A DNA stretch of 64,000 bases from Thalassobaculum fulvum (GCF_014652915.1 NZ_BMZS01000003.1:538099-602098); one strand, 5' to 3'. Positions 19,450 to 33,391 are shown, counted from the stretch's first letter. The notes: generated from the sequence alone by a model not told the origin. Numbers and translations: made by a program.

Positions 19450-19938
19450 TCAGCGATACGGCGCATCCGCCGTCAGGTTCTGCGCGATCTCGACCTCCCA
19501 GCGGTCGCCGTTCGCGAGCAGCTTTTCCTTGTTGTAGAACAGCTCCTCGCGGGTCTCGGTCGCGAACTCGAAGTTCGGCCCCTCGACGATGGCGTCGACC
19601 GGGCAGGCCTCCTGGCAGAACCCGCAGTAGATGCACTTGGTCATGTCGATGTCGTAGCGGGTCGTTCGCCGCGACCCGTCGGCGCGCGGCTCCGCCTCGA
19701 TGGTGATCGCCTGGGCCGGGCAGATCGCCTCGCACAGCTTGCAGGCGATGCAGCGCTCCTCGCCGTTCGGGTAGCGGCGCAACGCGTGCTCGCCGCGGAA
19801 CCGCGGGCTGAGCGGGCCCTTCTCGTACGGGTAGTTGATCGTCACCTTCGGCTTGAAGAAGTACTTCAAGGTCAGCCCGAGGCCGGACAGCAGCTCGGCC
19901 AGCAGAAGGCTCTTGGGTCGGAATCCCACGGAAGCCAT
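19450..19938 (-). CDS. nuoI: NADH-quinone oxidoreductase subunit I
   Basis: NuoI carries iron-sulfur clusters N6a and N6b that relay electrons towards N2. The 162-residue protein has both four-cysteine motifs: [16 protein letters not shown] (about residue 63) and [16 protein letters not shown] (about residue 102). Between them lies the family segment [17 protein letters not shown]. The N-terminal amphipathic stretch [19 protein letters not shown] anchors it to the membrane arm. It lies 25 nt after nuoH. Confidence 0.97.
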   Translation of the reverse strand: MASVGFRPKSLLLAELLSGLGLTLKYFFKPKVTINYPYEKGPLSPRFRGEHALRRYPNGEERCIACKLCEAICPAQAITIEAEPRADGSRRTTRYDIDMTKCIYCGFCQEACPVDAIVEGPNFEFATETREELFYNKEKLLANGDRWEVEIAQNLTADAPYR

Positions 19939-19963
19939 GGTCGTTACCTCGCTCCTCGGCCGC

Positions 19964-20968
19964 TCACGGCACCCAGTCGAACGCCACCAGCACGCCGGCG
20001 GTCACCACCACCCACAGCAGCGACAGCGGCAGGAACACCTTCCAGCCGAGCCGCATGAGCTGGTCGTAGCGGTAGCGCGGGAAGGTCGCCCGGACCCACA
20101 GGAAGAAGAACAGGACGAAGGCGATCTTCAGGGCGAACCAGATCGGGCCGGGAATCCAGTTGAACGGCGCGATGTCGAACGGCGGCAGCCAGCCGCCCAG
20201 GAACAGGACGGCGGTCATGCCGCTCATCAGGATCATGTTCGCGTACTCGCCGAGGAAGAACAGCGCGAAGCTCATCGACGAGTACTCGACGAAGTACCCC
20301 GCCACCAGCTCCGACTCGCCTTCCGGCAGGTCGAACGGCGACCGGTTGGTCTCGGCCAGGGCCGAGACGAAGAAGATGACGAACATCGGCAGCAGCGGGA
20401 TCGCGAACCACACGGTGCGCTGCGCTTCGACGATGTCGCTGAGGTTCAGCGAGCCGACGCACAGCAGCACGGTGATGATCACGAAGCCGATCGAGACCTC
20501 GTACGACACCATCTGCGCGGCCGAGCGCAGGGCGCCCAGGAAGGCGTACTTCGAGTTCGAGGCCCAGCCGGCCATGATCACGCCGTACACGCCGAGCGAC
20601 GAGATCGCGAACAGGTACAGCACGCCGACGTTGATGTCGGCCAGCACCATGCCGGCGTCGAACGGGATCACCGCCCAGGCGATCAGACTGAGGATGAAGG
20701 TCAGCATCGGGGCGGCCAGGAAGACGATCTTGTTGGCCCCCGACGGCAGGATCGTCTCCTTCGCCAGCAGCTTCACGCCGTCGGCGAACGGCTGCAACAG
20801 CCCGAACGGGCCGACAACGTTCGGCCCCTTGCGCAGCTGCATGGCCGCGATGACCTTGCGCTCGAAATAGGTGAGATACGCCACCGCCACCAGCAGCGGC
20901 ACCACGATCGCCAGGATCTGCGCCACGATGATCGCGGTCGGTACGACGTATGTGTCGAGGAAGGTCAT
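19964..20968 (-). CDS. nuoH: NADH-quinone oxidoreductase subunit H
   Basis: NuoH is the membrane subunit that forms much of the quinone chamber. The 334-residue protein has about eight helices. Key motifs are [36 protein letters not shown], the acidic quinone-site loop [17 protein letters not shown] and [35 protein letters not shown] near the end is also conserved. It starts 30 nt after nuoG. Confidence 0.97.
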   Translation of the reverse strand: MTFLDTYVVPTAIIVAQILAIVVPLLVAVAYLTYFERKVIAAMQLRKGPNVVGPFGLLQPFADGVKLLAKETILPSGANKIVFLAAPMLTFILSLIAWAVIPFDAGMVLADINVGVLYLFAISSLGVYGVIMAGWASNSKYAFLGALRSAAQMVSYEVSIGFVIITVLLCVGSLNLSDIVEAQRTVWFAIPLLPMFVIFFVSALAETNRSPFDLPEGESELVAGYFVEYSSMSFALFFLGEYANMILMSGMTAVLFLGGWLPPFDIAPFNWIPGPIWFALKIAFVLFFFLWVRATFPRYRYDQLMRLGWKVFLPLSLLWVVVTAGVLVAFDWVP

Positions 20969-20998
20969 GCTCGTCTCGCCCCGCCGGTCTCTGCCGGA

Positions 20999-23098
20999 TC
21001 AGCCGTGTGTGCCGGTAGCGGCCGGCTGGCGGCGGAGGACGAACACCTCCGTGCACTCGGCCATGGTCTTTGACGCCCGGCTGATCGGGTCGGTCATGTA
21101 GAAGTTCCCGATCGGCGACGCGAACGGTGCGTCGTCGAAGGCTCCCGCCTTGCCGAACTCGCCCCAGGCCGCCGGCTCGATGGTGTCGATCGCGGCGAAG
21201 GTATCGTGGTCGCCGCGCAGCGCCTGCCGCAGGGCCGCCAGGTCGTCGAACGGCAGCTTGTGGCCGACCGCCTCGGATAGCGCCCGCAGGATCTTCCAGT
21301 CCTCGCGCGCCTCGCCCAGCGGGAATCCGGCGGCGAAGCCCTCCTGGACCCGGCCCTCGGTATTGACGTACAGGCCGTCCTTCTCGGTGTAGGCGGCGCC
21401 CGGCAGGACCACGTCGGCGCGGTGCGCGCCGTTGTCGCCGTGATGCCCCTGGTAGACCACGAAGGCGTCGCCCAGCGCGGTGGTGTCGATCTCGTCGGCG
21501 CCCAGCAGGTAGACCAGCTTGATCTTGCCGGCCTTGGCGCCGTCCAGGATGCCGGCGACGTCGGCGCCGCCCTTGCCCGGCACGAAGCCCATGTCGAGCC
21601 CGGCCACGCGGGCGGCCGCGGTGTGCAGCACGTTGAAGCCGTTCCAGCCCGGCACGGTCTCGCCGTCCTCGTCCCGGGTCGCCGGCTGGATCATGCCGCA
21701 GTTCTCGGCGATGGCCCGGGCGGCGGCCAGAACGGCGGCGCCGTCCTTGCGGGCGAGCGCGCCCATGCCGACCACGATCATCGGCTTCCTGGCGGCCTTC
21801 AGCACCTCGGCGAACTTGTGCGAGCCGTCGGCGACTTCGGCCAGGGTCTGGGTGCCGGCGCCGAGATGCTCGTAGTCGTAGGTCAGGTCGAGCTGCTGGC
21901 CGATCACCCCGATCGGGAAATTGCCGCGCAGCCAGCGCTTGCGGATTCGGGCGTTGACCAGCGCCGCCTCCCAGCGCGGGTTGGTGCCGACCAGCAGCAG
22001 GGCGTCGGCGTCCTCGATCCCGGCGATCGTGGTATTGAACAGCCAGCCGCTGCGCGGCCCCTCGCCGATCGCGGCACCGTCCTGGCGGCAGTCGATGTTC
22101 GGCGAGCCGAGCGCCGTCATCAGACGCTTCAGCGCGTACATCGCCTCGGCGTCCATGGTGTCGCCGGCGATCGCCGCCATCTCGGCCCCCTTCAGGCCGT
22201 TCATGCGCTCGGCCACGGCGGCGAACGCCTCCGGCCAGCTCGCCGGCTGCAGCTTGCCGTCCTTGCGGACGTACGGCCGGTCCAGGCGCTGGCGCTTCAG
22301 CCCGTCGCAGGCGTAGCGGGTCTTGTCGGAGATCCACTCCTCGTTGATGTCCTCGTGCAGCCGCGGCAGCACGCGCAGGACCTCGCGGCCGCGGGCGTCG
22401 ACCCGGATGTTGCTGCCGACCGCGTCCATCACGTCGACCGACTCGGTCTTCTTCAGCTCCCACGGGCGCGACACGAAGGCGTAGGGCTTCGAGGTCAGCG
22501 CGCCGACCGGGCACAGGTCGATGACGTTGGCCGACAGCTCGGAGTCGATCGCTTTCTCGAGATAGGTGGTGATCTCGGCGTTCTCGCCGCGGTTCAGCAT
22601 CCCCATGTCGGTGACGCCGGCGATCTCGGTCGAGAACCGGACGCAGCGCGTGCAGTGGATGCAGCGGGTCATGATGGTCTTGACCAGCGGCCCCATGTTC
22701 TTGTCGGTGACGGCGCGCTTGTTCTCGGTGTAGCGGCTGGAGTGCCAGCCATAGGCCATGGCCTGGTCCTGCAGGTCGCACTCGCCGCCCTGATCGCAGA
22801 TCGGGCAGTCGAGCGGATGGTTGATCAGCAGGAACTCCATCGTGCCCTTCTGGGCCTTCCGGGCGACCTCCGACTTGGTGTGGATCACCATGCCGTCGCC
22901 GGCCGGGAACGCGCAGGACGCGATCGGCTTCGGCGCCTTCTCCATCTCGACCAGGCACATCCGGCAGTTGCCGGCGACCGAGAGGCGGTCGTGGTAGCAG
23001 AAACGCGGCACTTCGGCGCCGGCGGCCTCGCAGGCCTGCAGCACCGTCGATCCCGCGGGCACCTCCACCTCGATCCCGTCGACCGTCAGTTTCGGCAT
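20999..23098 (-). CDS. nuoG: NADH-quinone oxidoreductase subunit G
   Basis: NuoG is the large peripheral-arm subunit with clusters N1b, N4 and N5. The 699-residue protein starts with a ferredoxin-like 2Fe-2S domain (CEAAGAEVPRFCYHD, then AGNCRMCLVEM). Next comes the His-Cys3 domain with NHPLDCPICDQGGECDLQD, then CIHCTRCVRF and VIDLCPVGAL, followed by a molybdopterin-oxidoreductase-like body without a cofactor (residues about 220-690). Length is typical for alphaproteobacterial and mitochondrial NDUFS1-type subunits, shorter than the E. coli protein. Confidence 0.96.
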   Translation of the reverse strand: MPKLTVDGIEVEVPAGSTVLQACEAAGAEVPRFCYHDRLSVAGNCRMCLVEMEKAPKPIASCAFPAGDGMVIHTKSEVARKAQKGTMEFLLINHPLDCPICDQGGECDLQDQAMAYGWHSSRYTENKRAVTDKNMGPLVKTIMTRCIHCTRCVRFSTEIAGVTDMGMLNRGENAEITTYLEKAIDSELSANVIDLCPVGALTSKPYAFVSRPWELKKTESVDVMDAVGSNIRVDARGREVLRVLPRLHEDINEEWISDKTRYACDGLKRQRLDRPYVRKDGKLQPASWPEAFAAVAERMNGLKGAEMAAIAGDTMDAEAMYALKRLMTALGSPNIDCRQDGAAIGEGPRSGWLFNTTIAGIEDADALLLVGTNPRWEAALVNARIRKRWLRGNFPIGVIGQQLDLTYDYEHLGAGTQTLAEVADGSHKFAEVLKAARKPMIVVGMGALARKDGAAVLAAARAIAENCGMIQPATRDEDGETVPGWNGFNVLHTAAARVAGLDMGFVPGKGGADVAGILDGAKAGKIKLVYLLGADEIDTTALGDAFVVYQGHHGDNGAHRADVVLPGAAYTEKDGLYVNTEGRVQEGFAAGFPLGEAREDWKILRALSEAVGHKLPFDDLAALRQALRGDHDTFAAIDTIEPAAWGEFGKAGAFDDAPFASPIGNFYMTDPISRASKTMAECTEVFVLRRQPAATGTHG

Positions 23099-23153
23099 GC
23101 TGTCCTCTCTTCGTCCCCGTCCAATGCGCCGCCGGCCGGTCCGCTCGTGACCG

Positions 23154-24457
<1,304 letters not shown>

Positions 24458-24458
<1 letters not shown>

Positions 24459-25126
24459 CAGTCGTCTCCACCCCCGGCGGCCTTCTGGCCGGCGAACCAC
24501 GACGGCACCCCCTCGGCGTCCTTGAGCGACGTCAGCGAGGTCGGGCCGGCGATCGACTGGGACGTCTGCCGCCCCTTCATCGAGCCGACCGGCGGCTGCT
24601 CGCCGCGCTTCAGGGACTCCAGAAGCTCGGCCGTGGTCTCGTAGTCCATGTCCTCGTAGAAATCGTCGTTCACCTGCAGGATCGGCGCGTTCACGCAGCC
24701 GCCCAGGCACTCCACCTCGAGCAGCGAGAACTGGCCGTCCGCGGTGGCGCCGTGGTTGCCGATGCCGAGCTTGTCCTTGATGCAGCGCATCACGTCGTCG
24801 GAGCCGCGCAGCCAGCACGGCGTCGTCGTGCAGGCCTGCAGGAACCACTTCCCGACCGGGGCCAGGTTGAACATCGTGTAGAAGGTCGCGACCTCCAGCA
24901 CCCGGATCCTGGCCATGCCGAGTCGCTCGGCGATCGCGTCGATGGCGGCGAGCGGGATCCAGTTGTCGTGCTGGCGCTGGGCCAGGTCGAGCAGCGGCAG
25001 GACCGCGCTGGCCTTCCGGTTCTCCGGGTACTTGGCCAGGATCGTCTCGATCCGGGCCTCGCTCTCCGCGGTCCAGGCAAAACTCTTCGGCTGGTCCTTG
25101 TCCTCGGCGATGTGCTTGCCGCTCAT
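24458..25126 (-). CDS. nuoE: NADH-quinone oxidoreductase subunit E
   Basis: NuoE carries the off-path 2Fe-2S cluster N1a. The 222-residue protein has the thioredoxin-like fold and its cysteine pairs [10 protein letters not shown] and CLGGCVNAP. The helical N-terminal part contains [21 protein letters not shown]-terminal tail of about 55 residues beyond the fold is longer than in E. coli NuoE but usual in alphaproteobacteria. The start ATG 25124-25126 overlaps the nuoD stop (ATGA), so the two are translationally coupled. Confidence 0.96.
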
Positions 25127-26301
25127 CGGTCGATCTCCCCGAAGACGATGTCCAGCGAACCGATGATCGCCACCGTGTCGGCGAGCATGTGGCCCTTGGT
25201 CAGGAAGTCCATGGCCGCCAGGAACGCGAATCCCGGCGCCCGGATCTTGCAGCGGTACGGCTTGTTGGTGCCGTCCGACACCAGGAACACCGCGAACTCG
25301 CCCTTCGGCGCCTCGACCGCGGCGTAGGTCTCGCCGGCCGGCACGTGGTAGCCCTCGGTGTACAGCTTGAAGTGATGGATCAGCGCTTCCATCGAGCGCT
25401 TCATCTCGCCGCGCTTCGGCGAGGTGATCTTGCGGTCGGTGCTCTTGACCGGCCCGTCGGGCATGCGCTCGAGGCACTGGTAGATGATCCGCAGCGACTG
25501 CCGCATCTCCTCGACCCGGACCAGGTAACGGGCGTAGCAGTCGCCGGTCTTGCCGATCGGGACGTCGAACTCCATCTCGCCATAGGCGTCGTAGGGCTGC
25601 GCGGTGCGAAGGTCCCACGGCACGCCGGAGCCGCGCAGCACCGGGCCTGAGAACCCGTGGTCCAGGGCCTCCTCGCGGCTGACCACGCCGATGTCGACGG
25701 TGCGCTGCTTGAAGATCCGGTTCTCGGTCAGCAGCCCTTCCATGTCGTCGATGAAGGTCGGGAACTGGTCGGCCCAGGCCTTGATGTCCTCCAGCAGGCC
25801 GGCCGGCAGGTCCTGATGGACGCCACCGGGCCGGAAGTACGCGGCGTGCAGCCGCGCGCCCGAGACCCGCTCGTAGAAGCCCATCAGCTTCTCGCGCTCC
25901 TCGAAGCCCCACAGCAGCGGGGTCATCGCCCCGACGTCGAGTGCGAAGGTCGTCAGGTTCAGCAGGTGGTTCAGGATCCGCCCGATCTCGGCGTACAGCA
26001 CCCGGATGTACTGCCCGCGCTTCGGCACCTCGATGCCGAGCAGCCGCTCGACGGCGAGCGCATAGGCGTGCTCCTGGTTCATCGGCGCGACGTAGTCGAG
26101 CCGGTCGAAATACGGCACCGCCTGCAGATAGGTCTTGTACTCGATCAGCTTCTCGGTGCCGCGATGCAGCAGTCCGATATGCGGGTCGGCCCGCTCGACC
26201 ACCTCGCCGTCCATCTCGAGCACCAGCCGGAGCACCCCGTGGGCCGCAGGGTGCTGCGGCCCGAAGTTCATGGTGAGCGGCTTGATCTGCGTCTCGGCCA
26301 T
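25123..26301 (-). CDS. nuoD: NADH-quinone oxidoreductase subunit D
   Basis: NuoD is the 49-kDa subunit that, with NuoB, shapes the quinone-reduction site. The 392-residue protein has the hallmark [19 protein letters not shown] close to the start, [33 protein letters not shown], and the C-terminal [19 protein letters not shown] with FVFGEIDR-like end. It overlaps nuoC by 1 nt and nuoE by 4 nt. C and D are separate genes here, unlike the fused nuoCD of E. coli. Confidence 0.97.
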   Translation of the reverse strand: MAETQIKPLTMNFGPQHPAAHGVLRLVLEMDGEVVERADPHIGLLHRGTEKLIEYKTYLQAVPYFDRLDYVAPMNQEHAYALAVERLLGIEVPKRGQYIRVLYAEIGRILNHLLNLTTFALDVGAMTPLLWGFEEREKLMGFYERVSGARLHAAYFRPGGVHQDLPAGLLEDIKAWADQFPTFIDDMEGLLTENRIFKQRTVDIGVVSREEALDHGFSGPVLRGSGVPWDLRTAQPYDAYGEMEFDVPIGKTGDCYARYLVRVEEMRQSLRIIYQCLERMPDGPVKSTDRKITSPKRGEMKRSMEALIHHFKLYTEGYHVPAGETYAAVEAPKGEFAVFLVSDGTNKPYRCKIRAPGFAFLAAMDFLTKGHMLADTVAIIGSLDIVFGEIDR

Positions 26302-26945
26302 CAGCCCTGCCCCTCCGGCGCCTGCTCCGCCTTCTCGTCGCCCGGCAGCACCGCCTGGGCACCCTCCCAGGGGCTCAGGAAGTCGAAGTTCCGGAACTCC
26401 TGGGTCAGCTTGACCGGCTCGTAGACCACCCGCTTCTGAGCGTCGTCATAGCGAACCTCGACGTAGCCGGTCAGCGGGAAGTCCTTGCGCAACGGGTGTC
26501 CCTCGAACCCGTAGTCGGTCAGCAGGCGCCGCAGGTCCGGGTGATCCGAGAAGTAGATCCCGTACATGTCCCAGGTCTCGCGCTCCAGCCAGCCGGCCGA
26601 GCTGAACACCGCGGTCGCCGACGGCACCGGCGTGTTCTCGTCGGTCGGCACCTTCAGCCGGATCCGCAGGTTCTGGCGGATCGAAAGCAGGTTGTAGACC
26701 ACCTCGAAGCGCTCCTCGCGCTGCGGATAGTCGACGCCGGTCAGGTCCATCAGGGCCTTGAACTGGCACTGGCTGTCGTCGCGCAGGAACGTCAGGACCT
26801 TGAGCACCAGGGACGGGCGACAACGCAGCGACAGCTCGCCGCGCGCCAGGGCGACGTCGAACACGTCCTGTCCCAGCTGGCTTTCGATGTAGGCCGCCAG
26901 GTCCTTCAACGCGTTGACGGTCTCGGAAGGCATGGCCGTCGCCAT
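26301..26945 (-). CDS. nuoC: NADH-quinone oxidoreductase subunit C
   Basis: NuoC is the 30-kDa peripheral-arm subunit. The 214-residue protein has [20 protein letters not shown], the family signature [20 protein letters not shown], and [20 protein letters not shown] followed by [21 protein letters not shown] second in-frame ATG at 26931-26933 (MPSETV) could be used. The start lies 41 nt after nuoB. Confidence 0.96.
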   Translation of the reverse strand: MATAMPSETVNALKDLAAYIESQLGQDVFDVALARGELSLRCRPSLVLKVLTFLRDDSQCQFKALMDLTGVDYPQREERFEVVYNLLSIRQNLRIRLKVPTDENTPVPSATAVFSSAGWLERETWDMYGIYFSDHPDLRRLLTDYGFEGHPLRKDFPLTGYVEVRYDDAQKRVVYEPVKLTQEFRNFDFLSPWEGAQAVLPGDEKAEQAPEGQG

Positions 26946-26986
26946 GGGTCGCGGGCCTCCGTTTCAGTACCCCGCCGGATCGCGCC

Positions 26987-27526
26987 TCAGCGCGCGATCG
27001 TGGCAGTTCGCTTGATCTTCCGCTGCAGCTGAAGCACGCCGTACAGCAGCGCCTCGGCCGTCGGTGGGCACCCCGGCACGTAGATGTCGACCGGGACGAT
27101 CCGGTCGCAGCCGCGAACCACCGAGTACGAATAGTGATAGTAGCCACCGCCGTTGGCGCACGATCCCATCGAGATCACCCAGCGCGGCTCGGCCATCTGG
27201 TCGTACACCTTGCGCAGGGCCGGCGCCATCTTGTTGGTGAGCGTGCCGGCGACGATCATCACGTCGGACTGTCGCGGGCTCGGGCGGAACACCAGCCCGA
27301 AGCGGTCGAGGTCGTAGCGGCTGGCGGCGGTGTGCATCATCTCGACCGCACAGCAGGCCAGCCCGAAGGTCATCGGCCACAGCGAGCCGCACCGCGCCCA
27401 GTTGAACAGCTTGTCGGCCTGGGCGATCACGAACCCCTTCTCGCGGATCTCGTCGCCGACGGCGCTGAGGATCGCGTCCTGGTCGGCGCCCGGCGGGGTC
27501 GGGCGCCCGGCGTTCATCACTCCCAT
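26987..27526 (-). CDS. nuoB: NADH-quinone oxidoreductase subunit B
   Basis: NuoB (PSST) holds the terminal cluster N2 that reduces quinone. The 179-residue protein shows the tandem cysteines in [12 protein letters not shown], then [36 protein letters not shown] and [14 protein letters not shown], which give all four N2 ligands. I chose the ATG at 27524-27526 because a GGGAG lies 7 nt upstream. A second ATG at 27515-27517 overlaps the nuoA stop as TGATG and is also possible, changing only three residues. Confidence 0.95.
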   Translation of the reverse strand: MGVMNAGRPTPPGADQDAILSAVGDEIREKGFVIAQADKLFNWARCGSLWPMTFGLACCAVEMMHTAASRYDLDRFGLVFRPSPRQSDVMIVAGTLTNKMAPALRKVYDQMAEPRWVISMGSCANGGGYYHYSYSVVRGCDRIVPVDIYVPGCPPTAEALLYGVLQLQRKIKRTATIAR

Positions 27527-27882
27527 TCCAGGGCTCCCTTCTTCCACTCGTAGACGAAGCCGATCGTCAGCACCCCGAGGAACACCACCATCGACCAGAA
27601 CCCGAACAGGCCGATGTCGCCGAGCGAGATCGCCCACGGGAACAGGAAGGCCACCTCGAGGTCGAAGATGATGAACAGGATCGCGACCAGGTAGAACCGG
27701 ACGTCGAACTGCCGGCGGGAATCGTCGAACGCCTCGAAGCCACATTCATAGGCCGACAGCTTCTCCGAGTCGGGCCGCTGGGTACCGACCACCAGCGACG
27801 CCACCACCATCGCCGCCGACAGGCCGATGGCGATCGCCAGGAAGATCAGGATCGGCAGATACTCCGTCAGCAACTCGTTCAT
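27517..27882 (-). CDS. nuoA: NADH-quinone oxidoreductase subunit A
   Basis: NuoA is a three-helix membrane subunit near the quinone site. The 121-residue protein begins [20 protein letters not shown] and contains the conserved loop [18 protein letters not shown] with the cysteine that reports the active/deactive state in mitochondrial homologues. FLVAI-type helix follows as [20 protein letters not shown]. It is the first gene of the nuo operon and overlaps nuoB by 10 nt (with the nuoB start chosen here). Confidence 0.97.
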   Translation of the reverse strand: MNELLTEYLPILIFLAIAIGLSAAMVVASLVVGTQRPDSEKLSAYECGFEAFDDSRRQFDVRFYLVAILFIIFDLEVAFLFPWAISLGDIGLFGFWSMVVFLGVLTIGFVYEWKKGALEWE

Positions 27883-27949
27883 CGGCGCTCTCCCCGGCGC
27901 TCAGGATTCACGGGCGTCACCGGGATCCTGCCCCGGCGTTCGCGGCGGC

Positions 27950-27979
27950 ACTATAGTGCGCCGCACACCGGGAGAACAA
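27950..27979 (-). promoter_or_regulatory. Putative promoter of the nuo operon
   Basis: On the minus strand TTGTTC (27974-27979) and TATAGT (27950-27955) are spaced by 18 nt. A start near 27943 leaves about 60 nt of leader before nuoA. The -10 box sits in a small palindrome GCACTATAGTGC. It is the only good sigma-70-like match in the 207-nt gap between nuoA and tRNA-Asp. Confidence 0.5.
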
Positions 27980-28089
27980 GGCAAAGCCACAGCCTCGTCA
28001 CACCATCGACGTCGGCCGTCGACGCGGACGCGCAACCCCGCTGCGACTGGTCGTCGCGCGGGTTACGGAACTTGATTTCATTGAGAAAG

Positions 28090-28166
28090 TGGCGGGAGTG
28101 ACGGGACTCGAACCCGCGGCCTCTGGCGTGACAGGCCAGCGCTCTAACCGACTGAGCTACACCCCC
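28090..28166 (-). tRNA. tRNA-Asp (GTC)
   Basis: A 77-nt cloverleaf with encoded CCA. The acceptor stem is GGGGGTG with CACTCCC (one G-U pair). The D arm contains AGCTCAGTCGGTTAGAGC, the anticodon stem is CTGGC/GCCAG around loop CTGTCAC with anticodon GTC, and the T arm contains GGGTTCGAGTCCC. It lies upstream of the nuo promoter on the same strand. Confidence 0.97.
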
Positions 28167-28326
28167 TTCAGGACGTTCCCGGCGAGGCCGCCGGGGTGCG
28201 TCGAGGCGCGTGGTGTACTCGCTCCCCAGGGGCCTGTCAAGCGCACCTTCTTCGCCATGTGCATTCTCTTGGCTACACTCCCCGATGGACGGGCGGACCG
28301 CCCGAAAAGCCTGGAGGAATAGCGCC

Positions 28327-28749
28327 TTGGAGCAGATGACCGCGCACGATTACGAGCGCCTTCTCAAGCTGGTGGCGCTTCTCGGGAGCGACCGCGACGG
28401 CGAGATCCTGAACGCCGTGGCCGCCGCCAGCCGAATCCTCAACAGCTATGGCCTCGATTGGAGCGACATCGTGCTGCCGCGCAAGCTGCTGCCGGTCCGC
28501 GCCAGCGCGGCGGACGATCTCGCGGATACGGGGGACGAGGACGGCACGTCCGGCCCACCGCCCCTCGACCGGGCGACGCCGGCGGTGATGTTCCGGCTGC
28601 TGATGGCCAGCACCAACGTCTCGGCCGATGCCAAGCGCGACATCCGCCGCCATGCCGAAGCGATACGCGAGGGACGCGTCACACCGGCGATTCGGGGGGA
28701 GCTGCAGACGATGTACACCTACGCGGTGCTGCGGGGCCGGCCGATCTGA
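28327..28749 (+). CDS. Hypothetical protein between two tRNA genes
   Basis: A 140-residue soluble protein of unknown function. The N-terminal part is helical (MTAHDYERLLKLVALLG, then RDGEILNAVAAASRIL) and is followed by YGLDWSDIVLP. A Pro/Asp-rich linker near residue 65-80 leads to a second helical part with MFRLLMASTNVSADAKRDIR. The E-I-L-N-A-V-A stretch followed by G-L-x-W-x-D resembles short alphaproteobacterial hypotheticals. I placed the start at TTG 28327 because GGAGG (28313-28317) lies 9 nt upstream; the ATG at 28336 is the conservative alternative. It is the only plus-strand gene between minus-strand tRNA-Asp and tRNA-Val, with no partner. Confidence 0.7.
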   Translation: MEQMTAHDYERLLKLVALLGSDRDGEILNAVAAASRILNSYGLDWSDIVLPRKLLPVRASAADDLADTGDEDGTSGPPPLDRATPAVMFRLLMASTNVSADAKRDIRRHAEAIREGRVTPAIRGELQTMYTYAVLRGRPI

Positions 28750-28803
28750 CCGTGGCCCAACGCCCCGGGGAAACCGTGGGCGCTCAACCTTCGGCGGGAC
28801 GAA

Positions 28804-28879
28804 TGGTGGGCGGTGACGGGTTCGAACCGCCGACCTAGCGGGTGTAAACCGCTCGCTCTACCAGCTGAGCTAACCGCCC
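28804..28879 (-). tRNA. tRNA-Val (TAC)
   Basis: A 76-nt cloverleaf with encoded CCA. The acceptor stem GGGCGGT pairs with ACCGCCC. The D arm has GCTCAGCTGGTAGAGC, the anticodon stem AGCGG/CCGCT surrounds loop TTTACAC with anticodon TAC, and the T arm reads GGCGGTTCGAACCCGTC. It lies downstream of hup on the same strand, beyond the hup terminator. Confidence 0.97.
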
Positions 28880-28939
28880 GTGCCGTCGACGCGGCCAACG
28901 CCTGCGCGGCGACGCGTCTGATTCCATATTCCAGGCCTC

Positions 28940-28976
28940 AAAAGCAAGACGCCGGCACTCGCGGAGTGCCGGCGTC
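28940..28976 (-). terminator. Rho-independent terminator of hup
   Basis: A perfect 13-bp stem (28948-28960 with 28964-28976) with a 3-nt loop, followed on the minus strand by TTGCTTTT. It begins 21 nt after the hup stop codon. The stem is unusually long and GC-rich. Confidence 0.8.
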
Positions 28977-28997
28977 CCTGCAATCTGACGTGGGGAC

Positions 28998-29270
28998 TCA
29001 GTTCACGGAGTCCTTAAGCCCCTTGCCCGGCTTGAACTTCGGCTGCTTGGAGGCCGGGATGCTGATCTTCTCGCCGGTGCGCGGGTTCCGCCCTTCGCTC
29101 GCGGCGCGCGACGCCACGGAGAACGTACCAAACCCGACGAGGCGAACCTCTCCCCCCTTCTTCAGCTGACCGGTGATCACATCGAACACCGCATCAACAG
29201 CTTTACCGGAATCTGCCTTGGAAAGACCGGTCGAATCGGCGACCGCGGCAACGAGCTCGTTCTTGTTCAC
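28998..29270 (-). CDS. hup: DNA-binding protein HU
   Basis: HU is a small dimeric histone-like protein that bends DNA. With GTG as start the product is exactly 90 residues, the family length. It shows NKNELVAAVADSTGLSKADS at the start, GFGTFSVASRAASEGRNPRT in the DNA-binding arm (the canonical G-x-G-x-F then R-N-P-x-T) and KPGKGLKDSVN at the end. The GTG at 29268-29270 with GGGGGG upstream was chosen over an in-frame start 13 codons earlier that adds non-HU sequence. Its promoter and terminator are both visible, so it is monocistronic. Confidence 0.96.
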   Translation of the reverse strand: MNKNELVAAVADSTGLSKADSGKAVDAVFDVITGQLKKGGEVRLVGFGTFSVASRAASEGRNPRTGEKISIPASKQPKFKPGKGLKDSVN

Positions 29271-29334
29271 GTTAGCCCCCCAATGTGGCGAGAGAATATC
29301 TGCGCGCATCGCTCGAACGACGCAACGGGGAGGA

Positions 29335-29363
29335 CTTTAAATCGGCGGTTCGGCGGCAGTCAA
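29335..29363 (-). promoter_or_regulatory. Promoter of hup
   Basis: On the minus strand TTGACT (29358-29363) and TTAAAG (29335-29340) have the ideal 17-nt spacing. Transcription would start near 29328, giving a leader of about 58 nt. Confidence 0.6.
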
Positions 29364-29435
29364 TCGCTCACACCATGGTTTCGCGAGGTTTTCCGCCGTT
29401 TTGAGCTTGATTCGGACGCCGATTCTGCCGCTCGG

Positions 29436-29476
29436 GGATAAAAAGCGACGGCCGCTCCACCGGGGTGGAGCGGCCG
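29436..29476 (-). terminator. Rho-independent terminator of lon
   Basis: A long near-perfect stem (29449-29461 with 29464-29476; about 12 pairs and a 4-nt loop in practice) is followed on the minus strand by TCGCTTTTTAT. It starts 28 nt after the lon stop. Confidence 0.8.
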
Positions 29477-29503
29477 CACACGAAAATCGCCCGGGCAACT
29501 CGC

Positions 29504-31933
<2,430 letters not shown>

Positions 31934-32047
31934 CTAAGCGCCTCCCCCGCGATCTGGTCGGTCTCGCGTCACGCAGGGCGGGGGATGGGACCCTGCGCAC
32001 GACCTGTTAGGTGGCGCCCGTCCCTCTGCCAATCAAGGCCGAAACGT

Positions 32048-33322
32048 TCAAGCGCCGGTACTGACGTCCTCGCGACGCTCGGCGTGGACCATGATGGGTT
32101 TGGCGCCCTGGCTCACGACGTCCCCGTTGATGATGATCTCGTCGACGCCTTCCAGCGACGGCAGGTCGTACATCGGGTCGAGCAGGATGCTTTCCATGAT
32201 GGAGCGCAGGCCGCGGGCCCCGGTCTTCCGGTCGATCGCCTTGCGCGCGATCGCCCGCAGCGCGTCGTCGCGGAACTCCAGCCTGACGTCCTCCATCTCG
32301 AACAGCCGCTGGTACTGCTTGACCAGGGCGTTCTTCGGCTTGGTGAGGATGTCGACCAAGGCCTCCTCCTCCAGATCCTCGAGCGTCGCCAGCACCGGCA
32401 GACGCCCGACGAACTCCGGGATGAGGCCGAACTTCAGGAGATCCTCCGGTTCGACCTCCCGCAGGATCTCGCCGGTGCGGCGGTCGTCCGGGGCCCGGAC
32501 GTCGGCGCCGAAGCCGATCGAGGATCCCTTCGACCGGTTCGAGATGATCTTCTCGAGCCCGGCGAAGGCGCCGCCGCAGATGAACAGGATGTTGGTGGTG
32601 TCGACCTGCAGGAACTCCTGCTGCGGATGCTTGCGGCCGCCCTGCGGCGGCACGCTGGCGACCGTGCCCTCCATGATCTTCAGCAGCGCCTGCTGCACGC
32701 CCTCGCCCGACACGTCGCGGGTGATCGACGGGTTGTCCGACTTGCGGCTGATCTTGTCGACCTCGTCGATGTAGACGATGCCGCGCTGCGCCCGCTCGAC
32801 GTTGTAGTCGGCCGCCTGCAGCAGCTTGAGGATGATGTTCTCGACATCCTCGCCGACGTAGCCGGCCTCGGTCAGGGTCGTCGCGTCGGCCATGGTGAAC
32901 GGCACGTCGATGATGCGCGCCAGGGTCTGCGCCAGCAGGGTCTTGCCGCAGCCGGTCGGGCCGATCAGCAGAATGTTCGACTTGGCGAGTTCGACGTCGT
33001 TGTTCTTCTGCCCATGCGCCAGCCGCTTGTAGTGGTTGTGCACCGCCACCGACAGAATGCGCTTCGCCTTGCCCTGGCCGATCACGTAGTCGTCGAGCAC
33101 CTGGCAGATGTCGCCAGGCGTCGGAACGCCGTCGCGCGACTTCACGAGGGTGGTCTTGTGCTCCTCACGGATGATGTCCATGCAGAGTTCGACACACTCG
33201 TCGCAGATGAAGACCGTCGGCCCCGCGATGAGCTTGCGGACCTCGTGCTGGCTCTTCCCGCAGAACGAGCAGTAGAGGGTGTTCTTGGAATCGCCCCCGC
33301 CGCCGCTACCGGACTTGCTCAT
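32048..33322 (-). CDS. clpX: ATP-dependent Clp protease ATP-binding subunit ClpX
   Basis: ClpX unfolds substrates and feeds them to ClpP. The 424-residue protein has the N-terminal zinc-binding domain ([18 protein letters not shown], then [10 protein letters not shown]), Walker [19 protein letters not shown], Walker [11 protein letters not shown], the ClpP-contacting IGF loop in [12 protein letters not shown] and the sensor-2 region [15 protein letters not shown]. It lies 145 nt downstream of clpP. The intervening gap holds a hairpin that could set the ClpP:ClpX ratio. Confidence 0.98.
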   Translation of the reverse strand: MSKSGSGGGGDSKNTLYCSFCGKSQHEVRKLIAGPTVFICDECVELCMDIIREEHKTTLVKSRDGVPTPGDICQVLDDYVIGQGKAKRILSVAVHNHYKRLAHGQKNNDVELAKSNILLIGPTGCGKTLLAQTLARIIDVPFTMADATTLTEAGYVGEDVENIILKLLQAADYNVERAQRGIVYIDEVDKISRKSDNPSITRDVSGEGVQQALLKIMEGTVASVPPQGGRKHPQQEFLQVDTTNILFICGGAFAGLEKIISNRSKGSSIGFGADVRAPDDRRTGEILREVEPEDLLKFGLIPEFVGRLPVLATLEDLEEEALVDILTKPKNALVKQYQRLFEMEDVRLEFRDDALRAIARKAIDRKTGARGLRSIMESILLDPMYDLPSLEGVDEIIINGDVVSQGAKPIMVHAERREDVSTGA

Positions 33323-33391
33323 GGTTTCTCGGTCCTGGTCGTCTGGTCCACCGGATTTATGTTAGCCGCCCGGTTTCCGGGGCGACAATGC

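Noticed and set aside
28089..28322. A 77-codon plus-strand frame over tRNA-Asp
   Set aside because: Most of it is the tRNA complement; it stops just before the real gene at 28327.
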